This document shows, in pieces, positions 52,061 to 62,779 of a DNA stretch of 64,000 bases. The stretch is from Solirubrobacteraceae bacterium. GTDB taxonomy: Bacteria; Actinomycetota; Thermoleophilia; Solirubrobacterales; Solirubrobacteraceae. Location: NCBI GenBank assembly GCA_030447785.1, contig JAUJOF010000006.1, positions 62,001 through 126,000 of the forward strand, given 5' to 3'. The translations under genes were made by a program, and so were the position numbers. Position 1 is the stretch's first letter, and each line of letters begins with the position of its first letter. Below the pieces are notes generated by a model that was given only the letters and a program-made list of their open reading frames with translations, was not told the origin of the DNA and did no database searches.

Positions 52061-52529
52061 GTGGACTGGTGGTCCTCGTCTGAATGGGACCCGGATGACT
52101 TCGAGGCCCGTCTGGCCCGTGCGCGTCGGTCGAGCCGCCCAGTACCTGCGGTTAAAGGGTCTGTCCCTCGTGACCGCCGGCGATGCCGAGCGGCGGCACG
52201 CGGGCAGGGAGCTGCTGTTGCGGGTCGTGCGGGACTACGCCGATGACCCGCTGCAGGTGCCGATGGCCCATCACGACGTGGCTCGGTCGTATGAAGAAGG
52301 CGGCGAGGTGGACTTGGCCGCGACGCACTACGAGCTCGCGGTAAAGAGGGAGGATGAGCTCGGCAGCTTGGTCACAGGTGCTGACCTCGATGGCTCATCT
52401 CAGGCGGATTTCGCCCACTGGGAGAAGGGAGGAGTGCTGCAGCCCGACTCGAGTCCCCGGCAGAACGCTCCGCTCCTCAGCGCACCCCGAAGCCCTCGCC
52501 GGAGACGATCCGCTCCAGGTCGTTGGTGA
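52061..52529 (+). pseudogene. TPR-like small protein, apparent frameshift
   Basis: The GTG-initiated frame gives DWWSSSEWDPDDFEARLARA and loses sense near 52125. The next frame continues GRAAQYLRLKGLSLVTAGDA, AGRELLLRVVRDYADDPLQV and PMAHHDVARSYEEGGEVDLA, a TPR-type helix pair. The C-terminal end runs into the convergent rseP gene and is probably not native. The role is unknown. Confidence 0.5.
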
Positions 52530-53595
52530 GGCCCAGCACGAACAGCGGGATGATGAGCAGGATGCCCACGAAGCCAGCGCGTTCCATGACCCAGAAGGGG
52601 ATGCGCCGGCCACGGACCTTCTCGGCCAGCGCCCAGAAGACGTGCCCGCCGTCCAGGGGCAGGAAGGGCGCGAGGTTGATGATGGCCAGCGAAAGGGAGA
52701 TCAGGCCGAGGATGCGCACGGCGAGCTCGACGTCCAGCTCGAGCGCCTGCCGCGTCGCCTCGTAGCCTCCCACCACGCCACCCACCTCGTCACGCGCCTC
52801 GGCCGAATAGAAGAGGCCGACGAGCGTTTCCACGGTGGCGGTCGTCACCCGCCACATCGTCTGCAGGCTCTGTGAGGAGGCGACCAGTGGCCCGGCGGGC
52901 GCCTGGGCCGTCCCGAAGGAGAAGCCCAGCAGCATCCGGTCAAGCTCGGCGTCGTAGCGCGGGAGGATCTCGACGCGGCGCGCGGCCTCGCCGGGCTGAC
53001 GAACGGTGAGGGTGACGGGCATGGCGGCGCGACAGCCGGCCTCTTGACCGCCCGGGCATCGGCGGCTGTCCACGACCCCGATGAGTCGTTGGACGCGCGC
53101 CTCGGCCTGCTCGACGGTGAGGTTGGGAGCGTCCAGGGCAATGCCCTCAGCGGACAAAAGGATGTCGTCGCGCTGCAACTGCGCGGCCGCGGGAGCACCC
53201 TGCTCCACGGCCCCGACGCTGACCGAAGGCCGCGGCACGCCGTTGGCCCAGAAGAGGACCGCCAGGATCAGGAAGGCGAGCACGAGGTTGACGGCGGGGC
53301 CGGCCAGGATGACCACGATGCGCTTCCACGGCGGCTGGCGGAAGTAGGCGCGGTGGGCGACCTCCGGCGGGATCTCCTCGTGGGGGTTCATGCCGGTGAT
53401 CTTCACGTAGCCGCCCAGCGGGATCGGGCCGATCGCGTACTCGGTCTCGCCGCGGCGGAAGCTGACCAGGGGCTTGCCGAAGAACAGCGAGAAGCGCTCC
53501 GCGCGCATGCCCACCGCTCGGGCCGCGGCGAAGTGGCCGGCCTCGTGGAGGATGATCAGCGCCGCGAAGCCCAGGAAGGCCAGGACCCAGCTCAC
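52477..53595 (-). CDS. rseP: Site-2 (RIP) metalloprotease RseP-like
   Basis: The 372-residue intramembrane protease cleaves membrane-bound anti-sigma factors or signal-peptide remnants. The zinc site HEAGH (17-21) lies in the first TM helix, the GxxxN/P loop follows (GPIPLGGYVKITGMNP), a PDZ-like domain spans about 120-240, and NLAPFLPLDGGHVFW gives the third zinc ligand. The GTG start overlaps the dxr stop (GTGA). In actinobacteria the order dxr-rseP-ispG is usual; here ispG is displaced by about 5 kb. Confidence 0.93.
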   Translation of the reverse strand: MSWVLAFLGFAALIILHEAGHFAAARAVGMRAERFSLFFGKPLVSFRRGETEYAIGPIPLGGYVKITGMNPHEEIPPEVAHRAYFRQPPWKRIVVILAGPAVNLVLAFLILAVLFWANGVPRPSVSVGAVEQGAPAAAQLQRDDILLSAEGIALDAPNLTVEQAEARVQRLIGVVDSRRCPGGQEAGCRAAMPVTLTVRQPGEAARRVEILPRYDAELDRMLLGFSFGTAQAPAGPLVASSQSLQTMWRVTTATVETLVGLFYSAEARDEVGGVVGGYEATRQALELDVELAVRILGLISLSLAIINLAPFLPLDGGHVFWALAEKVRGRRIPFWVMERAGFVGILLIIPLFVLGLTNDLERIVSGEGFGVR

Positions 53596-54758
53596 GGCGC
53601 GCCCACCCCGGCCAGCTCGCGGGCCAGCTCCCCGGCCACGTCGCGGGCCTCGCGATCGGCCTCGATGAGCGACTCGAAGGCGCGCACCGGCCCGGCGGGC
53701 AGGCGCTCGAGCGTGGCCTCGATGACCGCCGGGATGCCCAGGAAGCCCAGCCGCCCGCCCAGGAAGGCGTGCACGGCCACCTCGTTGGCCGCGTTGAGCA
53801 CGCACGGAGCGGTGCCGCCCGCGACACCGGCCTCGCGGGCCAGTCGCAGGCAGGGAAAGGCGTCGTGGTCGGCCTCCTCGAAGGTCAGGCTCGCCACCTC
53901 GGCCAGCGACAGGGAGCGGGTGGGCACGTCGACGCTCTCGCCCTCGTGCAGGGCGTAGGAGATGGCCACCCGCATGTCGGGGTGGCCCAGGTGGGCCAGC
54001 GCCGCGCCGTCGGCCAGCACCGCCAGGCCGTGGACGATCGACTGCGGGTGCACGACGACGTCGATGCGCTCGTACGGCGTGCCGAAGAGGTGGTGGGCCT
54101 CCATGATCTCCAGGCCCTTGTTCATCAGCGTGGCGGAGTCGATGGTGATCTTGCCGCCCATCGCCCAGGTGGGATGGGCGAGGGCCTGGTCGACGGTCAC
54201 GCCCTCCAGGTCGGCGCGCTTGTGCCCGCGGAAGGGGCCGCCCGAGGCGGTGATCGTCAGGCGGTCGACCTCGCCGGCGCGCCGGCCGGCCAGCAGCTGG
54301 TGCAGGGCGGCGTGCTCGGAGTCCACCGGGAGGATCTGCGCGCCGGTGGCCTGCGCGAGCTGGACGACCAGCTCGCCGCCCACCACCAGCGACTCCTTGT
54401 TGGCCAGCGCGAGGTCGATGCCCTCGCCCAGCGTGGCCACGGTCGGGCCCAGGCCGGCCGAGCCCACCAGCGCGTTGAGTACCAGGTCGGCGCCCGAGCC
54501 GACCACCAGCTCGACCAGGCCCTCGGGCCCGTCGAGCACCTCGCCCTCGGTCCACTTCTCGGCGGCGCGCCCGGCGGCGTCGGGGTCGGCCAGCGCGATG
54601 CGCCCGACGCCGAAGCGCCGCGCCTGCTCGACCAGCGGCTCCCAGGACGACTGCGCGCTGAGACCGACGAGCTCCAAGTCGTCCGAGCGGGTGAGGAGGT
54701 CCAGCGCCTGGGTCCCGATGGAGCCGGTCGACCCCAGGATGAGCAGGCGGCGGGGCAC
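53592..54758 (-). CDS. dxr: 1-deoxy-D-xylulose 5-phosphate reductoisomerase
   Basis: The 388-residue enzyme makes MEP from DXP with NADPH. It has LLILGSTGSIGTQALDLL (NADPH fold), ALANKESLVVGGELVV, DSEHAALHQLL (metal and substrate residues), TASGGPFRGHKRADL and AMGGKITIDSATLMNKGLEI. The GTG at 54758 is the start. The stop overlaps rseP, so the two are coupled. Confidence 0.95.
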   Translation of the reverse strand: MPRRLLILGSTGSIGTQALDLLTRSDDLELVGLSAQSSWEPLVEQARRFGVGRIALADPDAAGRAAEKWTEGEVLDGPEGLVELVVGSGADLVLNALVGSAGLGPTVATLGEGIDLALANKESLVVGGELVVQLAQATGAQILPVDSEHAALHQLLAGRRAGEVDRLTITASGGPFRGHKRADLEGVTVDQALAHPTWAMGGKITIDSATLMNKGLEIMEAHHLFGTPYERIDVVVHPQSIVHGLAVLADGAALAHLGHPDMRVAISYALHEGESVDVPTRSLSLAEVASLTFEEADHDAFPCLRLAREAGVAGGTAPCVLNAANEVAVHAFLGGRLGFLGIPAVIEATLERLPAGPVRAFESLIEADREARDVAGELARELAGVGAP

Positions 54759-54802
54759 GGGCGCCAGCGTACCCCGCGCCCCCGATCGGGTATGGATGAG
54801 AC

Positions 54803-55159
54803 ATGGCCGATCACGGCGAGCCGATCTCCTACCTGATGCTTCCGACCGGCATCCCCACGTTCAGCTGCGACGGCGAGCAGGTGGGCACCGTCCAGCGCGT
54901 GCTGGCCGACGAGGGAGCCGACATCTTCGACGGGCTCATCCTCGACACCGAGGAGGGCGAGCGATTCGTGGACGCGCCCGCGGTGGGCGACCTCTACGAG
55001 AGGGCGGCCTTCCTGTCCCTGTCGGCTGCCCAGGCCCGCCACCTGCACGCGCCCGAGGGCAATCCGCCCGTCGTCGAGGTCGACGCGGACGACGCCGAGG
55101 AGGGCGTGCTGCGCCGGCGGCTGCGCGAGACGTGGGACCTCATCTCCGGCAAGTACTAG
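54803..55159 (+). CDS. PRC-barrel-like small protein
   Basis: The 118-residue protein begins YLMLPTGIPTFSCDGEQVGT and VQRVLADEGADIFDGLILDT, which read as a PRC-barrel beta domain with a G-x-V-x-x-V pattern. An acidic C-terminal helix (EGVLRRRLRETWDLISGKY) follows. Such proteins bind membranes or RNA or act as adaptors. It is divergent from dxr by 44 bases. The next 110 bases contain two imperfect copies of a CTGGCGGCGAC segment and no gene. Confidence 0.6.
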   Translation: MADHGEPISYLMLPTGIPTFSCDGEQVGTVQRVLADEGADIFDGLILDTEEGERFVDAPAVGDLYERAAFLSLSAAQARHLHAPEGNPPVVEVDADDAEEGVLRRRLRETWDLISGKY

Positions 55160-55269
55160 GTGAGCCGCGCCACGCTTCGCCTCGCGCGCGCTCGTGCTCG
55201 GCGGTGTCTTCGCGCTGGCGGCGACCGGCCTACCTTCGCCTGGCGGCGACGGGTCCTGCGCTCGAGGCG

Positions 55270-55551
55270 TCAGGGCCGGCCGGACGGCTCGCGCGCCGTC
55301 CCGGCCGTGGGGGACGAGGCGACCGGGGGCTCCACCTGGGCGCTGCGGATGGTCCCCCACTGGCGGTGGGCCCAGGCGACCAGCCACAGGCCGCCGGCCG
55401 CCGAGCCACCCGCGGTGGCGGTCATGTCGCCGACGGCGTCGGCGTAGCCCTTGGTCAGGTCCGTGCCCAGGACCGTGTCGGAGATGTACTCATAGACCTC
55501 CCACAGCGCCCCGCCGAAGGCCAGCACCACGCAGAAGGTGATCAGGACCAC
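55270..55551 (-). CDS. Small membrane protein resembling the C-terminus of YjdF/DUF2238
   Basis: The 93-residue product has LITFCVVLAFGGALWEVYEY and LGTDLTKGYADAVGDMTATA, matching the last two TM segments and the GYADAxGD motif of DUF2238 proteins. Full members are about 200 residues, so this is probably a truncated copy. Its GTG start overlaps the beginning of the divergent PHP gene by 14 bases, which supports truncation at this border. Confidence 0.5.
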   Translation of the reverse strand: MVLITFCVVLAFGGALWEVYEYISDTVLGTDLTKGYADAVGDMTATAGGSAAGGLWLVAWAHRQWGTIRSAQVEPPVASSPTAGTAREPSGRP

Positions 55552-56225
55552 CTCACCGCGGCCCTACCACGACGTCGGCTGCATCGTCCACGTCCACTCG
55601 ACGTTCTCCGACGGCGGGGCGGGCGTGCCCGAGCTCGCCGGCACCGCCGCGCGCAGCGGGGCGCAGGTCCTGTTGCTCACCGACCACGACACCCTGGAGG
55701 CCCGGCGCCAGGGCCACGAAGGGTGGCGCGACGGGGTGCTGGTGCTCGTCGGCCACGAGGTCTCCCCCGACGGGGGCCACCTGCTGGTGTTCGGCACCGA
55801 GCAGGAGGTCGGCCACCGTGGGCGCTCGGAGGCGGAGATCATCGCCGCGGCCCAGGCGGCGGGCGGGACGGTGTTCGCCGCCCATCCCTTCTCCAAGGGC
55901 TCGCGGATGTCGCGGCGCATCGGGCGCCCCCATCCGTGGCGCGAGCTCGAGACCGAGGCGGTGGGCGTCGAGCTGTGGTCGCTGCAGACCGACGAGGGGG
56001 AGCGCTGGCGCACCCCGCGCGAGGCGATCCGCTTCCTTGCGCGACCCCGCCCGGGCGATCACCGGCCCGCCGGGCGAGCACCTCGCCGCCTGGGACGCAT
56101 TGTGCGCGCACCGGCGCGTCCCCGCACTCGGCGGCCTCGACGCCCACGACTACCGCCCCCGGGTGGCCGGACGCGTGGATCGTGTCCAACCCGCTGTACC
56201 TCACAGCATCGCCGACCACACGTAG
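55538..56225 (+). pseudogene. PHP-domain metal-dependent phosphoesterase, frameshifted and truncated
   Basis: The intact first part has DVGCIVHVHSTFSDGGAGVP, VLLLTDHDTLEARRQGHEGW and VFAAHPFSKGSRMSRR, the PHP metal-binding motifs. Near 56040 the frame shifts and continues with RDPARAITGPPGEHLAAWDA and VPALGGLDAHDYRP. A third frame then gives GWPDAWIVSNPLYLT before the sequence runs into the convergent cdsA gene. At least two single-base changes and a lost 3' end make activity unlikely, unless these are sequence errors. Confidence 0.7.
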
Positions 56226-57064
56226 TAGCCCACCACGAGGGTGAAGAACGCGGCGTCGAGGCGGTCCAGCGCGCCGCCGTGAGCGCCGAACAGCCGGCCG
56301 GTGTCCTTGGCGCCCAGGTCGCGCTTGACCCAGCTCTCGAAGAGGTCGCCCACGGGCGCGGCAGCCGCGACGGCGAGGCCCAGCAGCAGCGCCTGCGTGC
56401 CGCTCATCCAGTCCTGGTAGAGACCGGCCAGCCACACGAAGACGACCGCGGTGACCATGCCGACGACCAGGCCCTCACGGGTCTTGTTGGGCGAGATCGA
56501 GGGCGCGAGCAGGGTGCGCCCGAAGGTGCGACCGCCCAGGTAGGCGCCGGTGTCCCCGGCGAAGGTGCCCACGAGGATCGAGACGACGACACCGCCACCG
56601 TGCTCGAGCTCACGCAGCAGCACCGCGTGGGCGATGGCCAGCCCCACCCACGTGAGGCCCAGCAGGGTGACCGCGGTGCCGGCCATCCCGGGCGGGCGCG
56701 CCTGCACCAGGCCGACGGCGAACACGACGGGGATCGTGGCCACCAGAGCCAGCAGCACGAGCGTCCCGTCGCCGAAGAAGGCCGCGCAGCCCAGCCCGAT
56801 GAGCCCGAGGAAGCCGCCCAGGCGCACGGGCTCGAGCTCGGCGGCCATCGTGTACAGCTCGTGCAGGCACACCAGGCCCAGTGCGACCACGCCGGCCAGG
56901 AAGACCCCGCCGCCCCACGCGACGATCACGATCGCGAAGATGATCGCCGGGATGGCCGCGAGGATCCGCGGCCCGAGGTCCGAGCGATCGCGGCGCGAAC
57001 CCGGCCCACCCCCCCGGCGAGCGGGCGGCGGTCCGGAACGCGGGGGCGGGGGCGCGACGGCCAT
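56201..57064 (-). CDS. cdsA: Phosphatidate cytidylyltransferase
   Basis: CdsA makes CDP-diacylglycerol for phospholipid synthesis. The 287-residue protein has a Pro/Arg-rich cytoplasmic N-terminus, about eight TM segments, and the C-terminal CDS signature in SPNKTREGLVVGMVTAVVFV and PVGDLFESWVKRDLGAKDTG, ending LFGAHGGALDRLDA (key S-x-KR-x4-KD-x6-GHGG-x2-DR-x-D; here the GHGG position reads GAHGG). The ATG overlaps the uppS stop by one base. Confidence 0.93.
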   Translation of the reverse strand: MAVAPPPPRSGPPPARRGGGPGSRRDRSDLGPRILAAIPAIIFAIVIVAWGGGVFLAGVVALGLVCLHELYTMAAELEPVRLGGFLGLIGLGCAAFFGDGTLVLLALVATIPVVFAVGLVQARPPGMAGTAVTLLGLTWVGLAIAHAVLLRELEHGGGVVVSILVGTFAGDTGAYLGGRTFGRTLLAPSISPNKTREGLVVGMVTAVVFVWLAGLYQDWMSGTQALLLGLAVAAAAPVGDLFESWVKRDLGAKDTGRLFGAHGGALDRLDAAFFTLVVGYYVWSAML

Positions 57065-57722
57065 CAGCGCCCGCCGAAGCGCCGGCGGCGCGCCTCGAAC
57101 TCGGCCAGGCTCTGCTCGAAGGCCTCGCGGCCGAAGTCGGGCCACAGCTCGTCGCGGAAGACCAGCTCGGAGTAGGCCGACTGCCACAGCAGGTAGTTGC
57201 TCAGCCGCCGCTCGCCGCTGGTGCGGATGATGATGTCCGGGTCGTGCATCTCGGGCGCGTAGAGCAGGCGCGCGAAGGCCTCCTCCCCCCCGCCCTCATA
57301 GCGCGCGGCCGCGTCGACGATCTCCGCCCGCCCGCCGTAGTTGAAGGCCACGAACAGGGTGATCTGCTCGTTGGCCGCGGTGTGCTCCTCGGCCCAGGTC
57401 ATCTGCTCGACCAGCTCGGGACGCACGCCCTCGCGCCGGCCCACGAAGCGCATGCGCACCCCCTCCTCGTGCAGCTCGGGGGTCTCGCCCAGGATGCGTT
57501 CGGAGAACATGCCCATCAGGGCGGCCACCTCCTCGGGCGAGCGCGACCAGTTCTCGGTGGAGAAGGAGTAGACGGTCAGCTCGCGCACGCCCAGGTCCAC
57601 CGCGTCGCGCAGCCGGGCCTTCACCGTGTCGGCGCCCGCTCGATGGCCTTCGGCCACCGACAGGCCGCGCGCCTGCGCCCACCGACCGTTGCCGTCGGTG
57701 ATGATCGCGACGTGGCGTGCGC

Positions 57723-57726
<4 letters not shown>
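57064..57726 (-). CDS. uppS: Isoprenyl (undecaprenyl) diphosphate synthase
   Basis: The cis-prenyltransferase makes the long-chain lipid carrier for cell-wall synthesis. The 220-residue protein starts HVAIITDGNGRWAQARGLSV (catalytic Asp11) and includes LTVYSFSTENWSRSPEEV and IIIRTSGERRLSNYLLWQSA with YSELVF. The N-terminus is short for the family. The GTG start overlaps the frr stop and its own stop overlaps cdsA. Product chain length cannot be predicted from this. Confidence 0.94.
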
Positions 57727-59089
<1,363 letters not shown>

Positions 59090-59092
<3 letters not shown>

Positions 59093-59692
59093 CGCCCCGA
59101 CCTGGAAGCGCGCGAAGCGGCGGATCACGACGTTCTCGCCGGTCTTGGCCGACAGCTCCGCGCGCAGCGCCTCGATGGTCTTGCCCTCGTGCTTGTCGGC
59201 GTTGACGTGGGGCTGGTGGAGCAGCACGACGTCCTCCAGCCACTTGCCCAGCTTGCCCTCGGCGATGCGCGGGCGCACGTGCTCGGGCTTGTCGGCGGCT
59301 TGCTGCTCATAGACGCGCAGCTCGGCGTCGCGCTCCTCGCCGGGCACCTCCCCCTCGGTGACGTAGCGTGTCTGGGGCATGGCGGCCACGTGCAGCGCGA
59401 CGTCGCGCGCAAAGGCCACGAAGTCGTCGTTGCGCGCGACGAAGTCCGTGTTGCAGTCGACCTCGACGAGCACCCCGATCTTGCCGTTGGCGTGGATGTA
59501 GGCCTGGACGGTGCCCTCGGTGGCCGCACGGCCCGCCAGCTTGGCCGCGCCGCTCAGCCCCTTGACACGCAGCCACTCGGCGGCGGCGTCCATGTCTCCG
59601 CCCGTCTCCTGCAGAGCCTTCTTGCAGTCCATCATGCCTGCGGCGGTGCGCTCGCGCAGGGCCTTGACGTCGTTGGCGGTGACGGTGCTCAC
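59090..59692 (-). CDS. tsf: Elongation factor Ts
   Basis: EF-Ts recycles EF-Tu. The 200-residue short-form protein has [60 protein letters not shown] and a C-terminal core ([20 protein letters not shown]). The length matches the single-core type. The GTG start overlaps the rpsB stop. Its TAG stop is the first codon of the intergenic repeat. Confidence 0.96.
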
Positions 59693-60990
59693 GACTGCGT
59701 CTCCTCGCTGCTCTCGGGGTTCTCGGTGGTGCCGGCGGCAGGCGCCGAGACCTCCTCGGCCGGGGCCACGGGGTCGCCTGCGGGGGCGTCGTCGGGGTGG
59801 TCCTCCCCGCCGGGCGAGGCCTGGGGCGCCTCGGTCTCGGCGACGGGGGCGCGGCGCTTGGGGGAGGCCTGGGTCTCGGCCGCGGTCTCGCGACCCTCCA
59901 CCGTGCCCGCGGCGGCCGGCTCGGTGATGGGCGCGGTCTCCACGGCAGAGGCGGGATCGGGGGTCTTGGACTCGGCTTCGGCCACCGGCGCGGCCTGGGG
60001 CGAGGGCGGGCCCTCCTCGCCCGACTTGCGGGTGCGCTGGGCCTCGGGCGCGTTGGCCTTGGGAGCGACGTGCGGGTCGGGGTGGGGGCGCCCGCCCTCC
60101 TGGACGGCCTGGGCGACCTCGGCCTCGGCTACCTGGCGATCCCCGCCGCCCTCGGCGGTGACCAGCGCGCGCTGCCGCGCGCGCTCCTCCTCGCGGGCCG
60201 CCTCCTCGCGGGCGGCCTCCTCCTCGGCCTCGCGGCGCGCGCGCTCCTCGGCCTCCCGACGGGCCTGCTCCTCGGCCTCACGGCGGGCGCGTTCCTCCTC
60301 CTCGCGAAAGAGGCGCTGGCCCTGGCCGACGACATCCCCGATCGCGGCGGTGATCACCGCGCAGGAGCGGATGGCGTCGTCGTTGCCGGGCACGACGTAG
60401 TCGATGCCATCGGGGTCACAGTTGGTGTCGACCAGCCCGATGATCGGAATGCGCAGGCGCTGGGCCTCGCGGACGGCGATGACCTCGGTCTTGAGGTCCA
60501 CGACGAACATGGCGTCGGGGACGCGCTGCATGTTCTTCACGCCGCCCAGGTTCGCCTGCAGCTTGGCCAGGTCGGCCCGAGCGCTCAGGCGCTCGCGCGT
60601 GGGCAGCAGCCCGAGCTGGCCCTCGGTCTCGTAGCGCTCGAGGTCGTGCAGGCGCTTGATGCGCGCGCTCATGGTCTGGTAGTTGGTCAGCAGACCGCCC
60701 AGCCAGCGATGGTTGACGTAGGGCATGCCCGCGTCCTCGGCAACGTCCTTGACGGCGTCGCGCGCCTGCTTCTTGGTGCCCACGAACAGGACAGTGCCGC
60801 CCCGGTGGGCCAGGGCGGAGGCGAACTCGCGCGCCTCCTTGAGAAGGGCCTGCGTCTTGAGCAGGTCGATGAGGTAGATGCCGGCCGCCTCGCCGTGGAT
60901 GAAGCGGCGCATCTTGGGGTTCCAGCGGCGCGTCTGGTGGCCGAAGTGGACGCCGGCCTCCAGCAGCTCCCTGATGCCGACCTCGGCCAT
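59689..60990 (-). CDS. rpsB: 30S ribosomal protein S2 with a long C-terminal extension
   Basis: Residues 1 to about 225 are standard S2: [60 protein letters not shown] and [20 protein letters not shown]. The remaining roughly 200 residues are unusual: a charged repetitive helix ([20 protein letters not shown] and similar units), then a disordered Pro/Ala/Glu-rich acidic tail ending [11 protein letters not shown]. Other S2 proteins end near 250-300. The ATG follows GGGAG. The 123-base leader up to rluD contains GC-rich stems that could be an autoregulatory leader. Confidence 0.95.
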   Translation of the reverse strand: MAEVGIRELLEAGVHFGHQTRRWNPKMRRFIHGEAAGIYLIDLLKTQALLKEAREFASALAHRGGTVLFVGTKKQARDAVKDVAEDAGMPYVNHRWLGGLLTNYQTMSARIKRLHDLERYETEGQLGLLPTRERLSARADLAKLQANLGGVKNMQRVPDAMFVVDLKTEVIAVREAQRLRIPIIGLVDTNCDPDGIDYVVPGNDDAIRSCAVITAAIGDVVGQGQRLFREEEERARREAEEQARREAEERARREAEEEAAREEAAREEERARQRALVTAEGGGDRQVAEAEVAQAVQEGGRPHPDPHVAPKANAPEAQRTRKSGEEGPPSPQAAPVAEAESKTPDPASAVETAPITEPAAAGTVEGRETAAETQASPKRRAPVAETEAPQASPGGEDHPDDAPAGDPVAPAEEVSAPAAGTTENPESSEETQS

Positions 60991-61113
60991 GGTGCTGCTC
61001 CCTTGGTTGCTTGTGCGGTTGGGCCGTCCGGTGGTCGCGGGACCCGGCGGCCGTGGTGGCCGGCGGGCAGCGCCGCGCCCGGTGCTCCGGACGGGTCGGG
61101 GACTGATGAACCC

Positions 61114-62007
61114 TCAGTCTACGCGCCGCGCGCGCTCCAGCGCGGCCCGCAGGTCCTCGGGCAGCGAGGACTCCACCGCGACCGGGGCGCCGGTCACGGG
61201 GTGGGCGAAGGCCAGGCGGGCGGCGTGCAGGAACTGGCGCTCCAGGCCGAAGGCGCCCGCACGCCCGTACTCGAGGTCGCCGCACACGGGGTGGCCGATG
61301 GCCTGCAGGTGCACGCGGATCTGGTGGGTGCGTCCGGTCTCCAGACGTACGGCGAGGAGGCTCGTGGTGGGCAGGGCCTCCTCGAGCACGAAGTGGGTGA
61401 CCGCGGCGCGCGGCTGGTCGGTATCGGTCGACATCCGGGTGCGGTGGCGGCGGTCGCGGCCGATCGGCGCGTCGACGGTGCCGGTGCGCGCGGGCGGGCG
61501 CCCGTCGACCAACGCCAGATAGCGGCGCTCGATGTTCCGGGCGCTCAGCTGGGTCTTCAGCGCGCGGTGGGCCTCCTCGGAGCGTGCAACGACCAGCAGC
61601 CCGGAGGTGTCGCGGTCCAGGCGATGCACGATGCCCGCGCGCCGCGCGTCGTCGCCCCCCGCGACGCCCCGCGGCACGAGCGCCTGGGCCAGGGTGCCGC
61701 TGGCGTGGCCGCGGGCCGGGTGGACGACCACGCCCGCGGGCTTGTCGACGACCAGCAGGTGCTCGTCCTCGTAGGCCAGGGCGAAGGAGGCGTCGGTCTG
61801 AGGGTCGGCACCCACGGGGTCGGCCGGCTCGTCGACGGTCACGCGCTCGCCGCCGGCCAGCGCATGGCGCTTGGGGCGAGCGGTGCCGTCCACGAGCACG
61901 TGGCCGGCGTCGATGAGCCGCTGCGCGCGCGAGCGCGAGCCCAGCGGGCCGGCCAGGAACGCGTCGAGGCGCTGCCCGGCGGCCTCAGGCGGAACCGGCA
62001 GCTCCAC
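61114..62007 (-). CDS. rluD: RluD-family 23S rRNA pseudouridine synthase
   Basis: The 297-residue protein has an N-terminal S4 domain ([20 protein letters not shown]) and the catalytic [17 protein letters not shown]-type motif ([20 protein letters not shown], catalytic Asp), plus [20 protein letters not shown]. It probably modifies helix 69 of 23S rRNA. The GTG start lies inside the end of lspA (23-base overlap). Confidence 0.92.
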   Translation of the reverse strand: MELPVPPEAAGQRLDAFLAGPLGSRSRAQRLIDAGHVLVDGTARPKRHALAGGERVTVDEPADPVGADPQTDASFALAYEDEHLLVVDKPAGVVVHPARGHASGTLAQALVPRGVAGGDDARRAGIVHRLDRDTSGLLVVARSEEAHRALKTQLSARNIERRYLALVDGRPPARTGTVDAPIGRDRRHRTRMSTDTDQPRAAVTHFVLEEALPTTSLLAVRLETGRTHQIRVHLQAIGHPVCGDLEYGRAGAFGLERQFLHAARLAFAHPVTGAPVAVESSLPEDLRAALERARRVD

Positions 62008-62485
62008 CGGCGGCCGCCTTCTCCTCCCGTGCGCGCCGGCGGTCGTGGCGTTCGACCACCACGAAGAGGGCCACGATGCCCACCGTGATGGCGCTGTCGG
62101 CCACGTTGAAGGCCGGCCAGGCCGGGAGCTTGAGGAAGTCGACCACGGCGCCGAGACGGATGCGGTCGATCACGTTGCCCAGCGCCCCGCCCAGCAGCAT
62201 GCCCACCGGCAGCCACAGGCCGGGCGTGGCCTCGTGGCGCGCGAAGTAGGCCACCAGCGCGGCCACGGCCAGCGCGACGACCGCGCCGACGATCACCTCG
62301 CGCCCTTCCAGCAGGCCGAAGGCCACCCCGGTGTTGCGGGTGTTGACCAGGTCCACGAAGGGAAGCAGCGCGCGGCGCTCGCCGGGCGCGAGCGCGCCGG
62401 TGACCAGCGCCTTGACCACCTGGTCGAGCGCGACCACGCCCACCAGGACCACCCCGGCGCGGGCCCAGGCTGCCCGGAAAATCAT
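61985..62485 (-). CDS. lspA: Lipoprotein signal peptidase
   Basis: LspA removes signal peptides from prolipoproteins. The 166-residue protein has four TM segments and the catalytic Asp pair in [20 protein letters not shown] and [12 protein letters not shown], plus the NTGVAFGLL motif. The window encodes at least two lipoprotein substrates. The ATG follows the yggT stop directly (TAGATG). Confidence 0.94.
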   Translation of the reverse strand: MIFRAAWARAGVVLVGVVALDQVVKALVTGALAPGERRALLPFVDLVNTRNTGVAFGLLEGREVIVGAVVALAVAALVAYFARHEATPGLWLPVGMLLGGALGNVIDRIRLGAVVDFLKLPAWPAFNVADSAITVGIVALFVVVERHDRRRAREEKAAAGGAAGSA

Positions 62486-62779
62486 CTAGGCCAGCGAGCG
62501 CAGGAGCCGGACCAGCAGGCCGCCGACGATCTGCAGCGTGAAGATCGCCACGATGGGGCTGAGGTCGAGCGGCCCCAGGGGCGGGATGAAGCGCCGGAAG
62601 AGGCGAAGGTAGGGCTCGCACACCTGGCGCAGGAAGGTGAGCACCGCGTCCGACACGCGCGAGTAGGGCACGCGCGCGCCGACGGCGAACACCAGCGAAG
62701 AGACGATGTAGGCGAAGATCAGGATCGTGTAGACGAGCACCAGCGCGGCGACGAAGTCGGCGATCGCGTTGAGGACCAT
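62486..62779 (-). CDS. YggT family membrane protein
   Basis: The 97-residue protein has two TM segments (ADFVAALVLVYTILIFAYIV; LSPIVAIFTLQIVGGLLVRL) around the conserved FLRQVCEPYLRLFRRFIPPL with GPLDLSP. YggT proteins lie between proC and division genes in many bacteria and may aid osmotic or division functions. Its start is immediately after the proC stop. Confidence 0.9.
   Translation of the reverse strand: MVLNAIADFVAALVLVYTILIFAYIVSSLVFAVGARVPYSRVSDAVLTFLRQVCEPYLRLFRRFIPPLGPLDLSPIVAIFTLQIVGGLLVRLLRSLA

Noticed and set aside
55160-55269. Two imperfect copies of a CTGGCGGCGAC segment
   Set aside because: Short GC-rich near-duplicates are expected by chance here and do not match the dispersed repeat.
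59797-62088. Very long rightward open frame opposite rpsB and rluD
   Set aside because: Low-complexity Gly/Ala/Leu-rich translation antisense to well-conserved genes.
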